A stretch of 64,000 nucleotides of DNA from Rhinopithecus roxellana (taxonomy: Eukaryota > Chordata > Mammalia > Primates > Cercopithecidae). The stretch's first letter is position 1. The number at the start of each line of letters is the position of its first letter. The notes under the pieces were generated by a model. The model had not been told where the DNA came from and made no database searches. It worked only from the letters and a program-made list of their open reading frames with translations. Location of the stretch: positions 77,587,444 through 77,651,443 of the forward strand of contig NC_044558.1 of the NCBI RefSeq assembly GCF_007565055.1. The letters are read 5' to 3'. Below are positions 10,975 to 22,079 of this stretch, in pieces. The translations under genes and the position numbers were made by a program.

Positions 10975-11983
10975 TGAGGGGTGAAAACCGAAAATAAAAT
11001 TCTAAGCCCCCAACCAACTGGAAGGGCTCCCTCTTGGCCAAGGGGATTCCGAAGAAAACTGCAAAACTACTTCAGGCCACCTGTAGTCCCAGCTACTTGC
11101 GAGGCTGAGACAGAAGAATGGCATAAACCCGGGAGGCGGAGCTTGCAGTGAGCTGAGATCCGGCCACTGCACTCCAGCCTGGGCAACAGAGTGAGACTCC
11201 GTCTTGAGTAGGGGGCGGTGGGTGGGACATACCTCATTATACCTTCCTCCCTTTGAAGTTCAGGTACAATTGACCAGCATTAACATTAAAACAGGTATCT
11301 CAAGACTGACAGAGCAGACTCTCTGTAACAATAAGTTACCAGATTCCAACCGGACTTTCATATATCACGTGACAGATAGCAGGCTCTGAGGGAAATCAAA
11401 GTATTTTACACCAAAATGTATTTCTTTGCCATGCTTTAGAATGGCCCTGCACAGTTGTCTCTTGTGAGGGATACTTGCATTCTGTAGCAAATTCTCTTTC
11501 TTTACTAGGTCTTTTCCAGAGGGTCCAGAACATTTTAAAGGTCTGGATAGGAAACATTTGCCATCTATTGCCTCAAAGCATAGCCACCTATGAGTCTTCA
11601 TCTACATAATAAGAACCTTGGTCTCCAGAACCCCTTATCTTAAGTCAGACAGTCCTTTGTAATAATTCCAGGTCTTTAGATAATAACTGTTTCAACCAGT
11701 TGCCAATCAGAAAATCTTTGAATCCACCTATGACCCTCAGGTCCCCACTTTGAGTGGTCCTGCCTTTCTGGACCAAATCGATGTAAACCATACATGTAGT
11801 GACTGATGTCTTATGTCTCCCTAAAATGTATAGTATAAAACCAAGCTATAACCCAATCACCTTGGGCACATATTCTCAGGAACTCTTGATGCTGTGCCTT
11901 GAGCCAGCCGTGGTCACTCATATTTGCCTCAGAATGAACCTTTTTAAATATTTTATAGAATTTGACTTTTTCCATCAATAACA
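10975..11983 (+). mobile_element. ERV1 LTR, split by an Alu fragment
   Basis: Starts TGAGGGGTGAAAACCGAAAA; later landmarks are 'aattgaccagcattaacatt', 'cattctgtagcaaattctctttctttac', 'attgcctcaaagcatagccacctatgag' and 'tctccctaaaatgtat...aaaccaagctataacccaatcaccttgggcaca', ending near 'catcaataaca'. This order matches an ERV1 LTR group. A 130-bp Alu piece lies inside it. No internal genes flank it. Confidence 0.65.
11077..11206 (+). mobile_element. Alu right-arm fragment without left arm or A-tail
   Basis: Only the segment from 'cacctgtagtcccagctac' to 'gactccgtctt' is present, including 'gctgagatccggccactgc' (AluYR-type). Neither a poly-A tail nor a target-site duplication is visible, unlike the other young Alus here. 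Confidence 0.9.
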
Positions 11984-13589
11984 GTGAACACACATTTTCC
12001 CTGTTAGAGGGAATCTTTTAAGTCAAGATGTAGTGATTGAAGACCCAGTTTATGGGGAAAGTTGAGTACTTAGAATTTAGGAAATTGAGAAGTATTGATT
12101 GTACAGAGCTGGAAGGAAGGTTGAAGAAGATATTTAACTGCCACCATCTCAGACAAAATTGCCAGACTATGCCATGTTCAGTTTCCAACAGAGACCTCGC
12201 CCACACCTAGCACAACTCCGGGGGGCGCCATTTACATAGAATTTATGGGAATGGACTGCTGCAGATGTGAGTGAGGCTGCCCTGGCCCTGCATCTGCACC
12301 CTTGGCAGCCCTAAGCTCACACCTCTGGGCTGGAAATCCTTTAGGTCTCGCTCATCTGGAAGCTGTCAATCACCTGATTTACTGTCTGTCCTGGTTAGAC
12401 CCTGTTACAGCCATTCCAGAGAGGGTCTCCCTGACCAAGACCCCACCCTAGACTTCCTCTGCCCTCCTGTTGAAATCCTCACTCCCTAACCTGAAGTTAA
12501 GCTTTCTTTCTGCTATGTTAGAACGCTCCTGTCCTTTTGTGAGCAGATAGTGGAAATGAGCTTGGTGTTCCAGGAACAGGCACTTAGTCGGTGGCTTCAA
12601 CTGCAAACTGAATTGCTGATTCTTGTTGTAGTCTGCCTCCACCTGCTCATCTCTTGAATTTAAGTAGATCCACATTTCGCTCTGTTCTAACTGAGGTCAT
12701 TTCTAGAATTTTGAGAAATTTCTAGAAAATATATAGGGTTGTCTTTCATTCTGGTTTGAAAAAGTAGAGGAAAGGAAAGTCTGAACTCATTCTGTCTCAC
12801 AATGCAGTTCAGTGGAAAATGCATTACTTCAGAGGTTGGGTCCCCTTGCCCTTCTCTGGGTGCCTGGAGAGAGCTCACAATAACATAGGCAATTTCTATT
12901 CCCTCTCCTGCCAAAGAGGAACAACTCTAGGCAAGACTGCGATTGTCTCTATTTATTTTTACTAAAATATTTATACAAATTTAATTTAAATGCAAATGAG
13001 TCCCTTTCCACTTGGCTTCTGGATATCCATGAAGGCAGCATATTGTTAGCAGGACCTGGAATTTCTGGTTGGACAATGAATAATTCCAGACTTAAACAGG
13101 ATCTGCCCAGAGATTTCTCCTCTCACAGGCCTGATCCATCTGATCACTTTCTCAGAACACAGTGATGCTGCATCTAGTGCACTGTTATCTTCATGACAGC
13201 TCAGTACTCCATGTCAAACCACCAAATCTAACATGTCTCTTTCTCATTTAACCCCTGATTGTGTCCTGTGTACTTTATACCTGGTGCTTCTGGACACACA
13301 AGGGAAAGTCATGCTTCCCTAGTTATCTATTTCAGTTAGGGCTTTCCAAATATTGGTTGTCATTTCTGTTCTTCAAGCAATAAAACAATAATATAATAAA
13401 TAGTAGCAGATTCGTAGAAGCAGGCTTTCTGAGCCAGCGGTAAGGAGGGCATGGTGGCATGTTTAGATGAGCCTTTGTGTGGCTGTTGACCAGTGGATAG
13501 TGTCAGTTGTGTGCAGTAAATTGCAGCTCTTCTCAGTAACCCCCCATGCTCAGTTCCCATCCCCAGTAAATCTAGCGAGCTTCTTCATT
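11984..13589. other. Unique sequence
   Basis: About 1.6 kb with no recognised mobile element. 12180-12500 is somewhat GC-richer and contains 'ggggggcgcc'; it may be an unrecognised LTR remnant. ORFs up to 78 codons carry no recognisable domain. Confidence 0.4.
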
Positions 13590-13767
13590 TATTACTTAAT
13601 TTTTCAAAATAAGACAAAATATTTAAAAATAAATATTTGTAATAAATACAATAACATAAGCACATAGTTTAGAGATTTAAAAAATATTGTGGAATATCTG
13701 CCCATAAAAAAAATCTGATTTCCTCACTTTCTATAACCAACAATAAAGTACTTTAAAAATGTTTCAG
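13590..13767 (+). repeat. Dispersed AT-rich repeat, copy A
   Basis: About 178 bp starting 'tattacttaatttttca' are repeated at 17201-17385 at about 80% identity, with conserved blocks 'gagatttaaaaaata', 'atctgcccataaaaaa' and 'caacaataaagta'. Not a family I recognise. Confidence 0.7.
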
Positions 13768-13871
13768 GCGTTTCCCAATAAGACAGCATACAGCCAAATC
13801 GCAGCCCAAAACTTACTCGCTCCTAATTTCATGAATTGCGGAGACAAACAAAAATAGTAAGTTTTTTAATA

Positions 13872-14400
13872 TACTGAGCTTTTATTTAGTGCCAACTGAT
13901 TCGCCCACATTATTTTATTGTAATCTAATTATACTGTACAATATGTTCAATGCCTCTTTTACAGATGAGGAAATGGAATATTAGGAGGTAACATGAATTG
14001 TATGGATTTGTTTATTTATTTTGAGACAGAGTCTCACTCTCTTGCCCATGCTGGAGTGCAGTGGCACAATCTCATCTTACTGCAACCTCCACCTCCCAGG
14101 TTCAAGCAATTCTAGTGCCTCAGCCACCCAAGTAGCTGGGATTGCACGTGTACACCACCATGCCCAGCTAATTTTTGTATTTTCAGTAAAGACAGGGTTT
14201 CGCCATGTTGGCCAGGCTGGTCTCACACTCCCAGCCTCAAGTGGTTTGCCTGCCTCAGCTTCCTAAAGTCCTGGAATTACAGGCATGAGCCACCACGACC
14301 GGCTGAGTTTAGAAAGATCTTAAGTAGTACAAGAGCTGATGTTTGAACTTAGAGCACTTTGACTTCAGAGTCTGTAATCTTAGCACGCCTCTGCTAAGTC
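13872..14400 (+). mobile_element. MIR, split by an Alu
   Basis: 'ctgagcttttatttagtgcca' through 'tttacagatgaggaaatgg' at 13872-14000 is the MIR core. Beyond the inserted Alu, 'tttgaacttagagcactttgacttcagagtctgtaatctt' continues the MIR 3' part. Confidence 0.75.
14011..14303 (-). mobile_element. AluS element inside the MIR
   Basis: Full-length reverse-complement Alu beginning with a T-rich head and 'ttgagacagagtctcactctc', ending '...ccaccacgaccggc'. Diverged enough to be AluS age. Confidence 0.93.
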
Positions 14401-14551
14401 CCTAAAACAAGGTTAGCCCTTGATGAAGAAAGGACTGAGATGAGAGTTCTTTGGTGCCCTCATGAAACAAAATCTAATTCATGAGATGGGGAGTTAAAGG
14501 AGGGCAGGAGACCACCGTTTGGCTTCTTCTTCTCCTAATTAAAAGGCTTCT

Positions 14552-14815
14552 TGGGAGGCCGAGGTGGGTGGATCGCCTGAGGTCATGAGTTCAAGACCAG
14601 CCTGACCAACATGGAGAAACCCCATCTTTACTAAAAATATAAAATTAACCAGGTGTGGTGGTGTATGCCTGTAATCCCAGCTACTCGGGAGGCTGAGGCA
14701 GGAGAATGGCTTGAACCTGGGAGGTGGAGGTTGCAGTGAGCTGAGTTCGTGCCATTGCACTCCAGCCTGGGCAACAAGAGCAAAACTCTGTCTCAAAAAA
14801 AAAAAAAAAAAAAAA
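14552..14815 (+). mobile_element. 5'-truncated AluS (AluSp-like)
   Basis: Starts at 'tgggaggccgaggtgg', missing the first roughly 40 bases. 'caacatggagaaacccc' is AluSp-like. The duplication AAAAGGCTTCT flanks it at 14541-14551 and 14816-14826. It forms an inverted pair with the Alu at 14011-14303. Confidence 0.95.
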
Positions 14816-14826
14816 AAAAGGCTTCT

Positions 14827-15849
14827 CAGTGCGGGATTGGTGAACCACTAGCATAATTGTTCTATGTATTTATTTGACAAGTGCTATAATTGTTTGCTTT
14901 TAGTGTTTATGACTAAATCATGAAACTCTCTATACTTAAATGTATTACAGAAAAACAAACTTTCAAAATATGCTCTTAGGATATTCAATACAATATTTAA
15001 ATATTAGGATATTCAATACAATATTTAAATATTCACAATATTTAGAAGAAGAATATGCACATTCTTCAGACTGCTCTGAAAGTTGATTTTCCATGTTGAT
15101 CGTGACAATGAAGTGGTTTGGAGAGTCCTCTGGCTGAAGGCAATTTAGAAACTTCATCCTGTACTGCATGTTATTTGCAGATTGTTAATGAGTGGATTGT
15201 TGTTTGGGGTTATAATTATAATTTCTGGGAGTATGGCCAAAAATGGAATGCAGTGCTGAAGGGTTGGCCTTTTCCTCCTCTGGTCCCTCCTTGATAAATT
15301 GGTTTATTGGAAATATTTCTAAAGCACAAGAGAGACAAAAGAATAGGGGTATAGTATTCACAAACTAGTGAGATACATCTTGAATGACTTACATGTAAAC
15401 ATTGATGCGTCACCTTGACGACCTCTGTAGTCTCTGGATATTCTCAGGTAGCCTTTGCAGGGAGAAAATACAATTCTTAATACTAAGACCTGACTGCATA
15501 TTTTTGCTAATTTCTCTTCTTTCCTCATTGAACGCCAGGATGGCTTTTCTATGCAGGTATCTTGACACACAGTGCCCAACTTTGGTCCTGAGTTCTGAGA
15601 ACCACAGTCCAGAATAGATGCTAAAACGTTTCAATGTTAGCAGCCTTCCCCTATGACTTTATGAGGTGCAGCCCTACAGGAGAGCTCAGGAAGCCACATC
15701 TTCCATCTGTCACCTGACTGTTGATCCTATGGGTTCACAGGCCAGGGGGATGCTGGTGAGGACCCTTTTCACTGGGACCCCCAGGAATTCCTGACAGAGG
15801 AGACAGACTTAGAGACACAAGTAGTCTGGTGAGAAAAGGGCTTAATGTC
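14827..15849. other. Unique sequence with a short tandem duplication
   Basis: No transposon is recognised. Contains the perfect 2 x 28-bp tandem at 14976-15031. Several 60-75 codon ORFs overlap on both strands near 15350-15650 and look random. Confidence 0.4.
14976..15031. repeat. Perfect 28-bp tandem duplication
   Basis: Two identical 28-bp units beginning TTAGGATATTC lie head to tail with no mismatch, indicating recent duplication or homogenisation. Confidence 0.95.
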
Positions 15850-15855
15850 ATGAAA

Positions 15856-16855
15856 TGTTGCAGGAAGTCAGGGACCCCGAACGGAAGGACCCGCTGAAGC
15901 CGTGACAGAAGAACATAAATTGTGAAGATTTTATGGACATTTATTACTTCCCCAATCAATACTCTTATAATTTCCTATGCCTGTCTTTAATCTCTTAATC
16001 CCGTCATCTTCGTAAGCTGAGGATGTACGTCGCCTCAGGACCCTGTGATGATTGTGTTATCTGTACAGATTGTTCGTAAAGCATGTGTGTTTGAACAATA
16101 TGAAATCTGGGCACCTTAAGAACAGGATAACAGTGATTTTCAGGGAACAAGGGAGATAACCTTAAAGTCTGGCTGCCTGTGGGTCAGGCGGAACACAGCC
16201 ATATTTCTCTTATTACCGAAAATGGGTAAGAGAGGTATCGCTGAATTCTTTCCCCAGTAAGGAATATTAATAATTAACAGCCCTGGGAAAAGAATGCATT
16301 CCCATTGAGGGGGGGGCCTCTGGCCACTCTGGGGGATGTCTGCCTTATGCAGTTGCAGATAAGGGATGAAACACACCCTGGCCTCCTGTAGCGCCCCCAG
16401 GCTTGCTAGGATTAGGAAATTCCAGCCTGGTGAATTCTACTCAGACCTGTTCTCTGCTCTTGAACCCTGTTAAGATGTTTATCAATGACAATGTGTGCAC
16501 AGCAGAACATGGAACTTCATTAGTAATCGCCCTGACTCATTAGTTTCGCCCTGACCTTGTGATCTCGCCCTGACCTTCTGCCTTGTGATCTTTTGTTGCC
16601 CTTGAAGCATGTGATCTCTGTGACCCACACCCTATTCGTACAGTCCCTCCCCTTTTGAAAATTGCTAATAAAAACTTGCTGATTTTATGGCTCAGGTGCA
16701 TCACAGAACCTGCCGACATGTGACATCTCCCCCAGACACCCAGCTTTAACATTTTCTCTCTTTTGTACTCTTTCCCTTTATTTCTCAGACCAGCCAACAC
16801 TTAGGGAAAGTAGAAAGGAGCCTATGTTGAAATACTGGGGTGGGTTCACCCAATA
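15856..16855 (+). mobile_element. MER11 (ERVK) solo LTR
   Basis: Reads through the MER11 landmarks in order: 'tgcaggaagtcagggacccc', 'tgaagattttatggacatttattacttcccc', 'gtaagctgaggatgta.gtcgcctcaggaccctgtgatgattg', 'gtgtgtttgaacaatatgaaatctgggcacctt', 'tctgtgacccacaccctattcgtacagtccctccccttttgaaaat' and 'aataaaaacttgctg'. The 6-bp flanks ATGAAA (15850-15855) and ATGAAG (16856-16861) fit the ERVK target duplication length with one change. Length is about 1 kb with no internal region, so it is a solo LTR. Confidence 0.93.
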
Positions 16856-17109
16856 ATGAAGTATTAAAAAATCTAATATATTCGAAAATTTACAAGAGAG
16901 TATTTTGGAAGGAAACTTCAAAAAATGTAGAAGACAGGGAGAAGAAAGAATCTCTGAAAGTCACCTCTTTGGGTGGAAATTTTCTCATTTCTCTATTTGT
17001 GGTCACCACTGTACACTGGTAACAAGATTTCCTGCCATAAAAATTTCTCAGATGGTGAAATTAGTTATAATGTGAATAAATTTATTTCTTCCTGTGTGCT
17101 TTTGTTTTT
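16856..17109. other. Unique sequence
   Basis: AT-rich; nothing recognised. Confidence 0.35.
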
Positions 17110-17540
17110 TAAACATATTTTTGAGTACTTAATGTGAGTCAGTCTTACTCTAGATTCCAGGATTGTGGAGTTGATCAAGATAGAGAGGACTCTTATCCCC
17201 TATTACTTAGTTTTTCAATAGGATCAAAATAAAATACTTTTAAACAAATGTTTATAATAAATATAATGACATAAACACATAGTCTGGAGATTTAAAAAAT
17301 ATAATAGACTATCTGCCCATAAAAAATATAACTGATTTCTCCACTGCCTAAAATCAACAATAAAGTATATCCACAATGTCTCAAGACTCTAAAAAGACTT
17401 ATATTTTGTGAAAGGAGACAGGCAGTAGATATATAGAAGATGGTATAATTTTAGGTAGTGATAACTGCTATAAAAATAAAACTGGATAATAGAAGATAAT
17501 TAGGGAATTAGGGCTAGCTTAGATAAGGCTCTAAGAAAAA
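17110..17540 (+). mobile_element. Ancient interspersed repeat, interrupted
   Basis: 17110-17200 ('gtgagtcagtcttactctagattccaggattgtgg...gaggactcttatc') and 17400-17540 ('gagacaggcagtagatat...gtgataactgctataaa') resemble consecutive parts of a common old mammalian repeat. The AT-rich repeat copy B sits between them as an insertion. The family is not assigned. Confidence 0.4.
17201..17385 (+). repeat. Dispersed AT-rich repeat, copy B
   Basis: Partner of 13590-13767, same orientation, 3.6 kb away. It appears to interrupt an older repeat, which suggests it moved as a discrete unit. No clear target-site duplication is visible. Confidence 0.7.
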
Positions 17541-17689
17541 TTCATGCAGTTCATTTATTAAACACAGATATATTCCAATTTTCTCCTTGTATCAAATTCA
17601 TTATATATTCTCAGTATTTTTCTTGGAATTTGACTGTTACCTGAATTTTTTTCTTTAAAAATAATACTGCTTATATTATAGATTTATTC

Positions 17690-17990
17690 TTTTAAATGTA
17701 CATAGGATCTTTAATGATGCCCTATCTTCATTGTGAATATTTGCAATTTATTCATTCTCTTACTTTCCTTCATCAGTCTTCTTAGATTCAAATCAGTTTC
17801 ATTTGTCTTCTCACTGAAATACCTTTTGCATTTGATGATTTTTTACCATTGTATATTTTATTTCTATTTCACATATTTCTGTCCTTATTTTCTTCCTTCA
17901 ATATTTTCTACTTTCAAGAGAAGTTACTTTCTGCGACTTGCTGGTTTTTGAAAATAACATCATGGCATGAACATTTAGTTCATTGATTAT
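17690..17990 (-). mobile_element. Old L1M fragment, antisense
   Basis: 'gatgccctatcttcattgtgaatatttgcaatttattcattctcttactttccttcatcag' follows the antisense of L1 ORF2 ('ccctcttcattcctgatattggtaatttgtgtcttctc...cttgatcag'). Highly diverged. Confidence 0.6.
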
Positions 17991-19307
17991 GGTATCTTTC
18001 TTTTTTTCTGGATGAATATATTCATGCAAAGCTATTATTATTCCACTCTCTGTATCCACTGTGCATTTACTCCTGGGCTAGGCCCCAAGTAGAGGCTGAA
18101 GGAAATAGAATGTGATGAACCAGAACACCTTTGTTGCTCCTCAGGACCTCTTTCTCTGGCAGTGGACACAGGGCTTGTGAGTCCAGCATAATGAGATTAT
18201 ATAGGATGGACTGCCCTGAAGATGAGACAGATACTTCACTCACACTTCCATGGCTCTTGAAGGAGAACTTCCAACTTGATGGATTTTATTAACTGCCCTG
18301 GATTTGACAGGTTCCCTCTTGATGGGGAATCAAAAAGGAGCATTTCCGCCTTTCCTGAGTCTCTCCACAGTCTATGGACCCTATGCTCACACAGACCCTC
18401 ATAGAAACCCACCCACAGTCTGTACTCCCTGTTCCCAGCTGCACAGACAGACCAACATGCAGAAGCAGCTGCACACAGTGATGCCAAACTCGGGTTCCAT
18501 CCACGTGTCAAGAAAGATGAGAAATTTTGAAATAATATGCTGAATCTGCTACACATGGATTTTTTTTTAAATACTTTTTTCACAATTATTGAAATATTTT
18601 ATTTGCTTTAAGACTTTAGAAGCTTTGAGAGATGAGGAAGAAAGATTCCTGGAGGTGGATTATCTTTGAAAAATCAATTGTGCTGTTACCTCTGTTCCCT
18701 CCAAAGGGACAGTAAATGCCCATCTTCTTATCCCAAACCCCCCAAAGGAAGAGGATCTAATAGAGCTATTTGTAGGCATTAGGATGCAACCCCTATGATT
18801 GGGGGACATGGTGGCCTAAGTATGATCTTCCAAGACAGTGAAAGGCAGATGTGCCCATAAAAGCTTAGCTCTGGGGAGCAGCCCTGAGCTTTCAGATTTT
18901 CCTAAGGCCAGAGATAGAGGTATGTTTTATCTCTAAGCAAGGCAAGTGATACAATCTACAAAGAAATCGGCACAAAAGTTGAAGACACTTTAACTTTTAG
19001 CATCAAAGAGTGAAATAAAACAAAGTGAAGAGCACATGAAAAGAACAGGCACCTTTTCTTTGGAAATGAAGCTGATGAGAATATCAGAAGGAACATGCAT
19101 TGCTCAGGAAGTTGTTTTCCTGCAAAGGTTCCTAATCATCTCAACAAATCATAGTTCTATTAATTTGAAATTGATGCAAAGTTGGAGGAAGAATCAGGTC
19201 TAGGAATATGTGTGTGTGTGTTCAGTTTTTCTCATAAATGACTCCAGAAAGATACAGCTCAGCAGGACATCCAGGGTGATTGCTTATGTAAAAATTCTAA
19301 TCTAATT
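17991..19307. other. Unique sequence
   Basis: No mobile element recognised over 1.3 kb. A 115-codon minus-strand ORF at 18236-18583 overlaps other ORFs and shows no domain, so I do not call it a gene. Weak TG run near 19209. Confidence 0.4.
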
Positions 19308-20024
19308 TGTATTAGGCTATTCTTGCATTGCTATGAAGAAATACCCAAGATTGGATAATTTATAAAGAAAAGAGGTTTAATTGTCTCACCCTTCTGCAGG
19401 CTGTACAGGAAGCATAGCTCTGGCATCGGCATCTGTGGAGGCCTCAGGACGCTTGCAATCGTGGCAGAAGGTGAAGTGGGAGCAGGGTTTCACATGGTGA
19501 AAGCAGGAGCAAGAGAGAGAGTTGGCAGGGGGAGGTGCCATACACTTTTTTTTTTTTTTTTTTTTTGAGACGGAGTCTCGCTCTGCCACCCAGGCTGGAG
19601 TGCAGTGGCCGGATCTCAGCTCACTGCAAGCTCCGCCTCCCGGGTTCACGCCATTCTCCTGCCTCAGCCTCCCGAGTAGCTGGGACTGCAGGCGCCGCCA
19701 CCTCGCCCGGCTAGTTTTTTGTATTTTTTAGTAGAGACGGGGTTTCACCGTGTTAGCCAGGATGGTCTCGATCTCCTGACCTCATGATCTGCCCGTCTCG
19801 GCCTCCCATAGTGCTGGGATTACAGGCTTGAGCCACCGCGCCCCGCCGTGCCATACACTTTTAAATGAACAGATCTCCTGAGAACTCACTATCATGAAAA
19901 CAGCACCAAGCCATGAGGGATTCACACCCATGACCCAGAAACCTCCTACCAGGCCCCACCTCCAGCACTGAGGATTACAATTCAACATGAGATCTGGGTG
20001 GGGACGAACATCCAAAATATCTCA
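19308..20024 (-). mobile_element. MST-type MaLR LTR, split by an Alu
   Basis: Plus-strand landmarks are the antisense of MST/THE1-group LTRs: 'tgtattaggctattcttgcattgctatgaagaaatacc', 'gaaaagaggtttaatt', 'ctgtacaggaagcat', then after the Alu 'accaggccccacctccagcactgaggattacaattcaacatgagatctgggtgggga'. Flanks TAATT (19303-19307) and CAATT (20025-20029) suit a 5-bp duplication with one change. Confidence 0.85.
19550..19847 (-). mobile_element. AluYR-type (Old World monkey) Alu
   Basis: Near-consensus antisense Alu with 'gcagtggccggatctcagctcactgcaagctccgcc' and 'ccacctcgcccggctag', the complement of AluYR diagnostics. The 15-bp duplication GTGCCATACACTTTT flanks it at 19535-19549 and 19848-19862, inside the MST LTR. 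Confidence 0.96.
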
Positions 20025-20165
20025 CAATTATATTTTGGGTCAAGTACAGTATATGAAGTTTACCAAGAGAAGTTTGGCTAAAAGTTTCAACATCTCACCA
20101 GATAAAAATCTCAGGCTTCAAGGGGTAGTGCATTGAAAAGAAAAGCCTTATTAAGATATAATTCA

Positions 20166-20348
20166 GTCTCTACTAAAAATATAAAAATTTGCTGGGCATG
20201 GTGGTGCACGCCTATAATCCTAGTTACTTGGGAGGCTGAGAGGCAGGAGAATCGTTTGAACCCAGGAGGCAGAGGTTGCGGTGAGCCGAGATCGTGCCAC
20301 TACCCTTCAGCCTGGGTGACAGAGCCAGACTCTGTCTAAAGAAAAAAA
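20166..20348 (+). mobile_element. 5'-truncated Alu inside L1M
   Basis: Begins at 'gtctctactaaaaat', lacking most of the left arm. A diverged duplication (AAGATATAATTCA before, AAGATGCAATTCA after) flanks it. Confidence 0.92.
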
Positions 20349-20493
20349 AAAGATGCAATTCATATAACATGCTCTTCACTCGTTTAAGGTGTACAGGCAA
20401 TTGACTTTTAGTATCCACAGAATTATGCATTTATCACATGACCAATTTTAGAATATTTTTGTTACCCTAAAATGAAACCCCACATCATTTAGC

Positions 20494-21454
20494 TGTTGAT
20501 GCAGGATTTTTCTCAGCCCCCTTTGCCAGACTTGTGGGAGGGGTGCCCATCTACTCAATCTGCCGTGCTTAACCCCCTGCAGAAGGGAACAAGTGAGTGA
20601 GCGAGTGCAGAACCTGGCTGGCTGCTTTGGGCGTCAACAGAGGAGCAAGCTCTGAGTGGGACCTGGGGCCAGTCCAGGCATGTTGCCTTGAGGGGAATGT
20701 GGCAGCTCCCAGGTGAGGGTGCCCATGATCCTGAAACCCCAGAGGAGGTGTTACAGAGCTCCTTTAGTTCAACTGTCCACAGCATGTTAGCAGCTTACTG
20801 GCCCCTTGCCTCATCCATGGGGTGGTTGCCTTCTGCCAGCAAAGGCAAAGGGCTAGTGTGACAGCCTTTCTGGGTACCCACACTCAGTGGGTCCTGAACT
20901 CTTGTGTGACATCCAAGAAGAATGAAGTCATGCAGACAATTTAAGGATGGTGAAGGTGGAGAATTTATTGAGTGATGAAAACAGCTCTCAGTGGAGAGAG
21001 GAGATGGAGAGGGGAGCTCGAGAAGGGGCAAGAAGAACAGGTCATCTTCCCTGAAGTCAGGCCATCTCTTTCCCTGAAGTCAGGCCATATTCTCCAATAC
21101 TGACTGAGTCTGGGGACGTTATAGGCACAGAATGGGGAGTGTGTGCTGATTCGCTTGTGAGTATGCAAAAAAGGTTAAAGTGACAACACCATCCAAAGGT
21201 TGGCATGATAGTGTAGAAAACCAACTAGGCAAGGGTGGCTATATGTAAAACAGGTGAAGAGCAGGCATGAATCAGAGGAAAGTGTGCCAAACAGGAAGAC
21301 AAGTTCTCAATCCAGCCCAAGGATTTAACTTGTAGCTTTCAGGTTTTCAACTGTCTTCAGCTTGGAGATGGGGTCACAGGGTCCCACCTCTGTCTGTCTG
21401 GGCATTTGGCTGCCTCCTGCTGCTATCACTGACCCTCCCAATATTCTCATTCAC
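20494..21454 (-). mobile_element. ERV1 LTR nested in L1M
   Basis: In antisense it carries 'cactcaataaattctccaccttcaccatccttaaattgtctgcatgacttcattcttcttgga', a polyadenylation/R-U5 style typical of HERV9/MER52-like ERV1 LTRs. It separates two collinear L1M pieces, so it postdates them. A 19-bp segment (TTCCCTGAAGTCAGGCCAT) is tandemly repeated inside at 21047 and 21070. The name is uncertain. Confidence 0.7.
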
Positions 21455-21889
21455 TCATTGCTCCTGCCCTAAATAATCTACTTATTTTTTCTCTAGATTT
21501 GCCTAACCTGGATCTTTCATACAAGTGGAATCATATAATCAGTAGTTTTTGGGACCAGCTTCTTTCACTTAGTGTAATCATTTAAAGATTCTTTCCTGTA
21601 GTATAAATCAGTACTTCATTCCTTTTTATTGCTAAGTAATATTTCAGTGTGGATATACGATTTTATGTATCTTTCAGCTGATAGGCATTTGGGCTATTTC
21701 CACACTTTGGCGATCATGAACAATTCTGCTATGAATATTTATGTCCAAGGTTTTTTGTGGATATATGTTTTCATTTCTATTGGGACTTCTGGGTCATAAA
21801 TAACTCTTTTAACTTCTTGACTCTTCCAGGTAAGAAGGACTTTGGAAGGACTTCCAGACTCTTCCAAAGTAACTGCGGCTCAAAAATAG

Positions 21890-21975
21890 GCGGGGCTTTG
21901 TTTTGGTCACTGCTGCATCCCCAGTGTCTAGAACAGAGCTTGACACATTACAAGCCTCACAACACATGAGTAAAA
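21890..21975 (+). mobile_element. L2 3' end
   Basis: 'tggtcactgctgcatccccagtgtctagaacagagcttgacaca' matches the L2 3' terminal region. Confidence 0.7.
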
Positions 21976-22079
21976 CAAGTAAATTCCACATCTTGTATTC
22001 CTGAACACTAACATGTAATATCAACATTTTTCATGCATCCTCTAGGAAATTTAAGCAAGAATTACACAAGGGATTTTGA

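Larger units (their letters stand above)
20147..21840 (-). mobile_element. L1M fragment, antisense, in three pieces
   Basis: Pieces at 20147-20165, 20349-20493 and about 21455-21840 follow the antisense of an L1M 3' region through ORF2 end: 'ttaagatataattcatataac...gttaccctaaaatgaaacccc', then 'tagatttgcctaacctgg..tttcatacaagtggaatcatataatc...tcagctgataggcatttgggctatttccac'. An Alu and an ERV1 LTR separate the pieces. Confidence 0.8.

Noticed and set aside
16640..16700. Promoter and polyadenylation signals of a gene (AATAAAAACTTGC)
   Set aside because: They belong to the MER11 LTR R region and do not mark a host gene.
10975..16855. Possible ERV provirus made of two flanking LTRs
   Set aside because: The LTRs at 10975-11983 and 15856-16855 belong to different classes, and nothing between them resembles gag, pol or env.
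18236..18583. 115-codon minus-strand ORF
   Set aside because: Overlaps other open frames on both strands, no domain and no context of exons or promoter.
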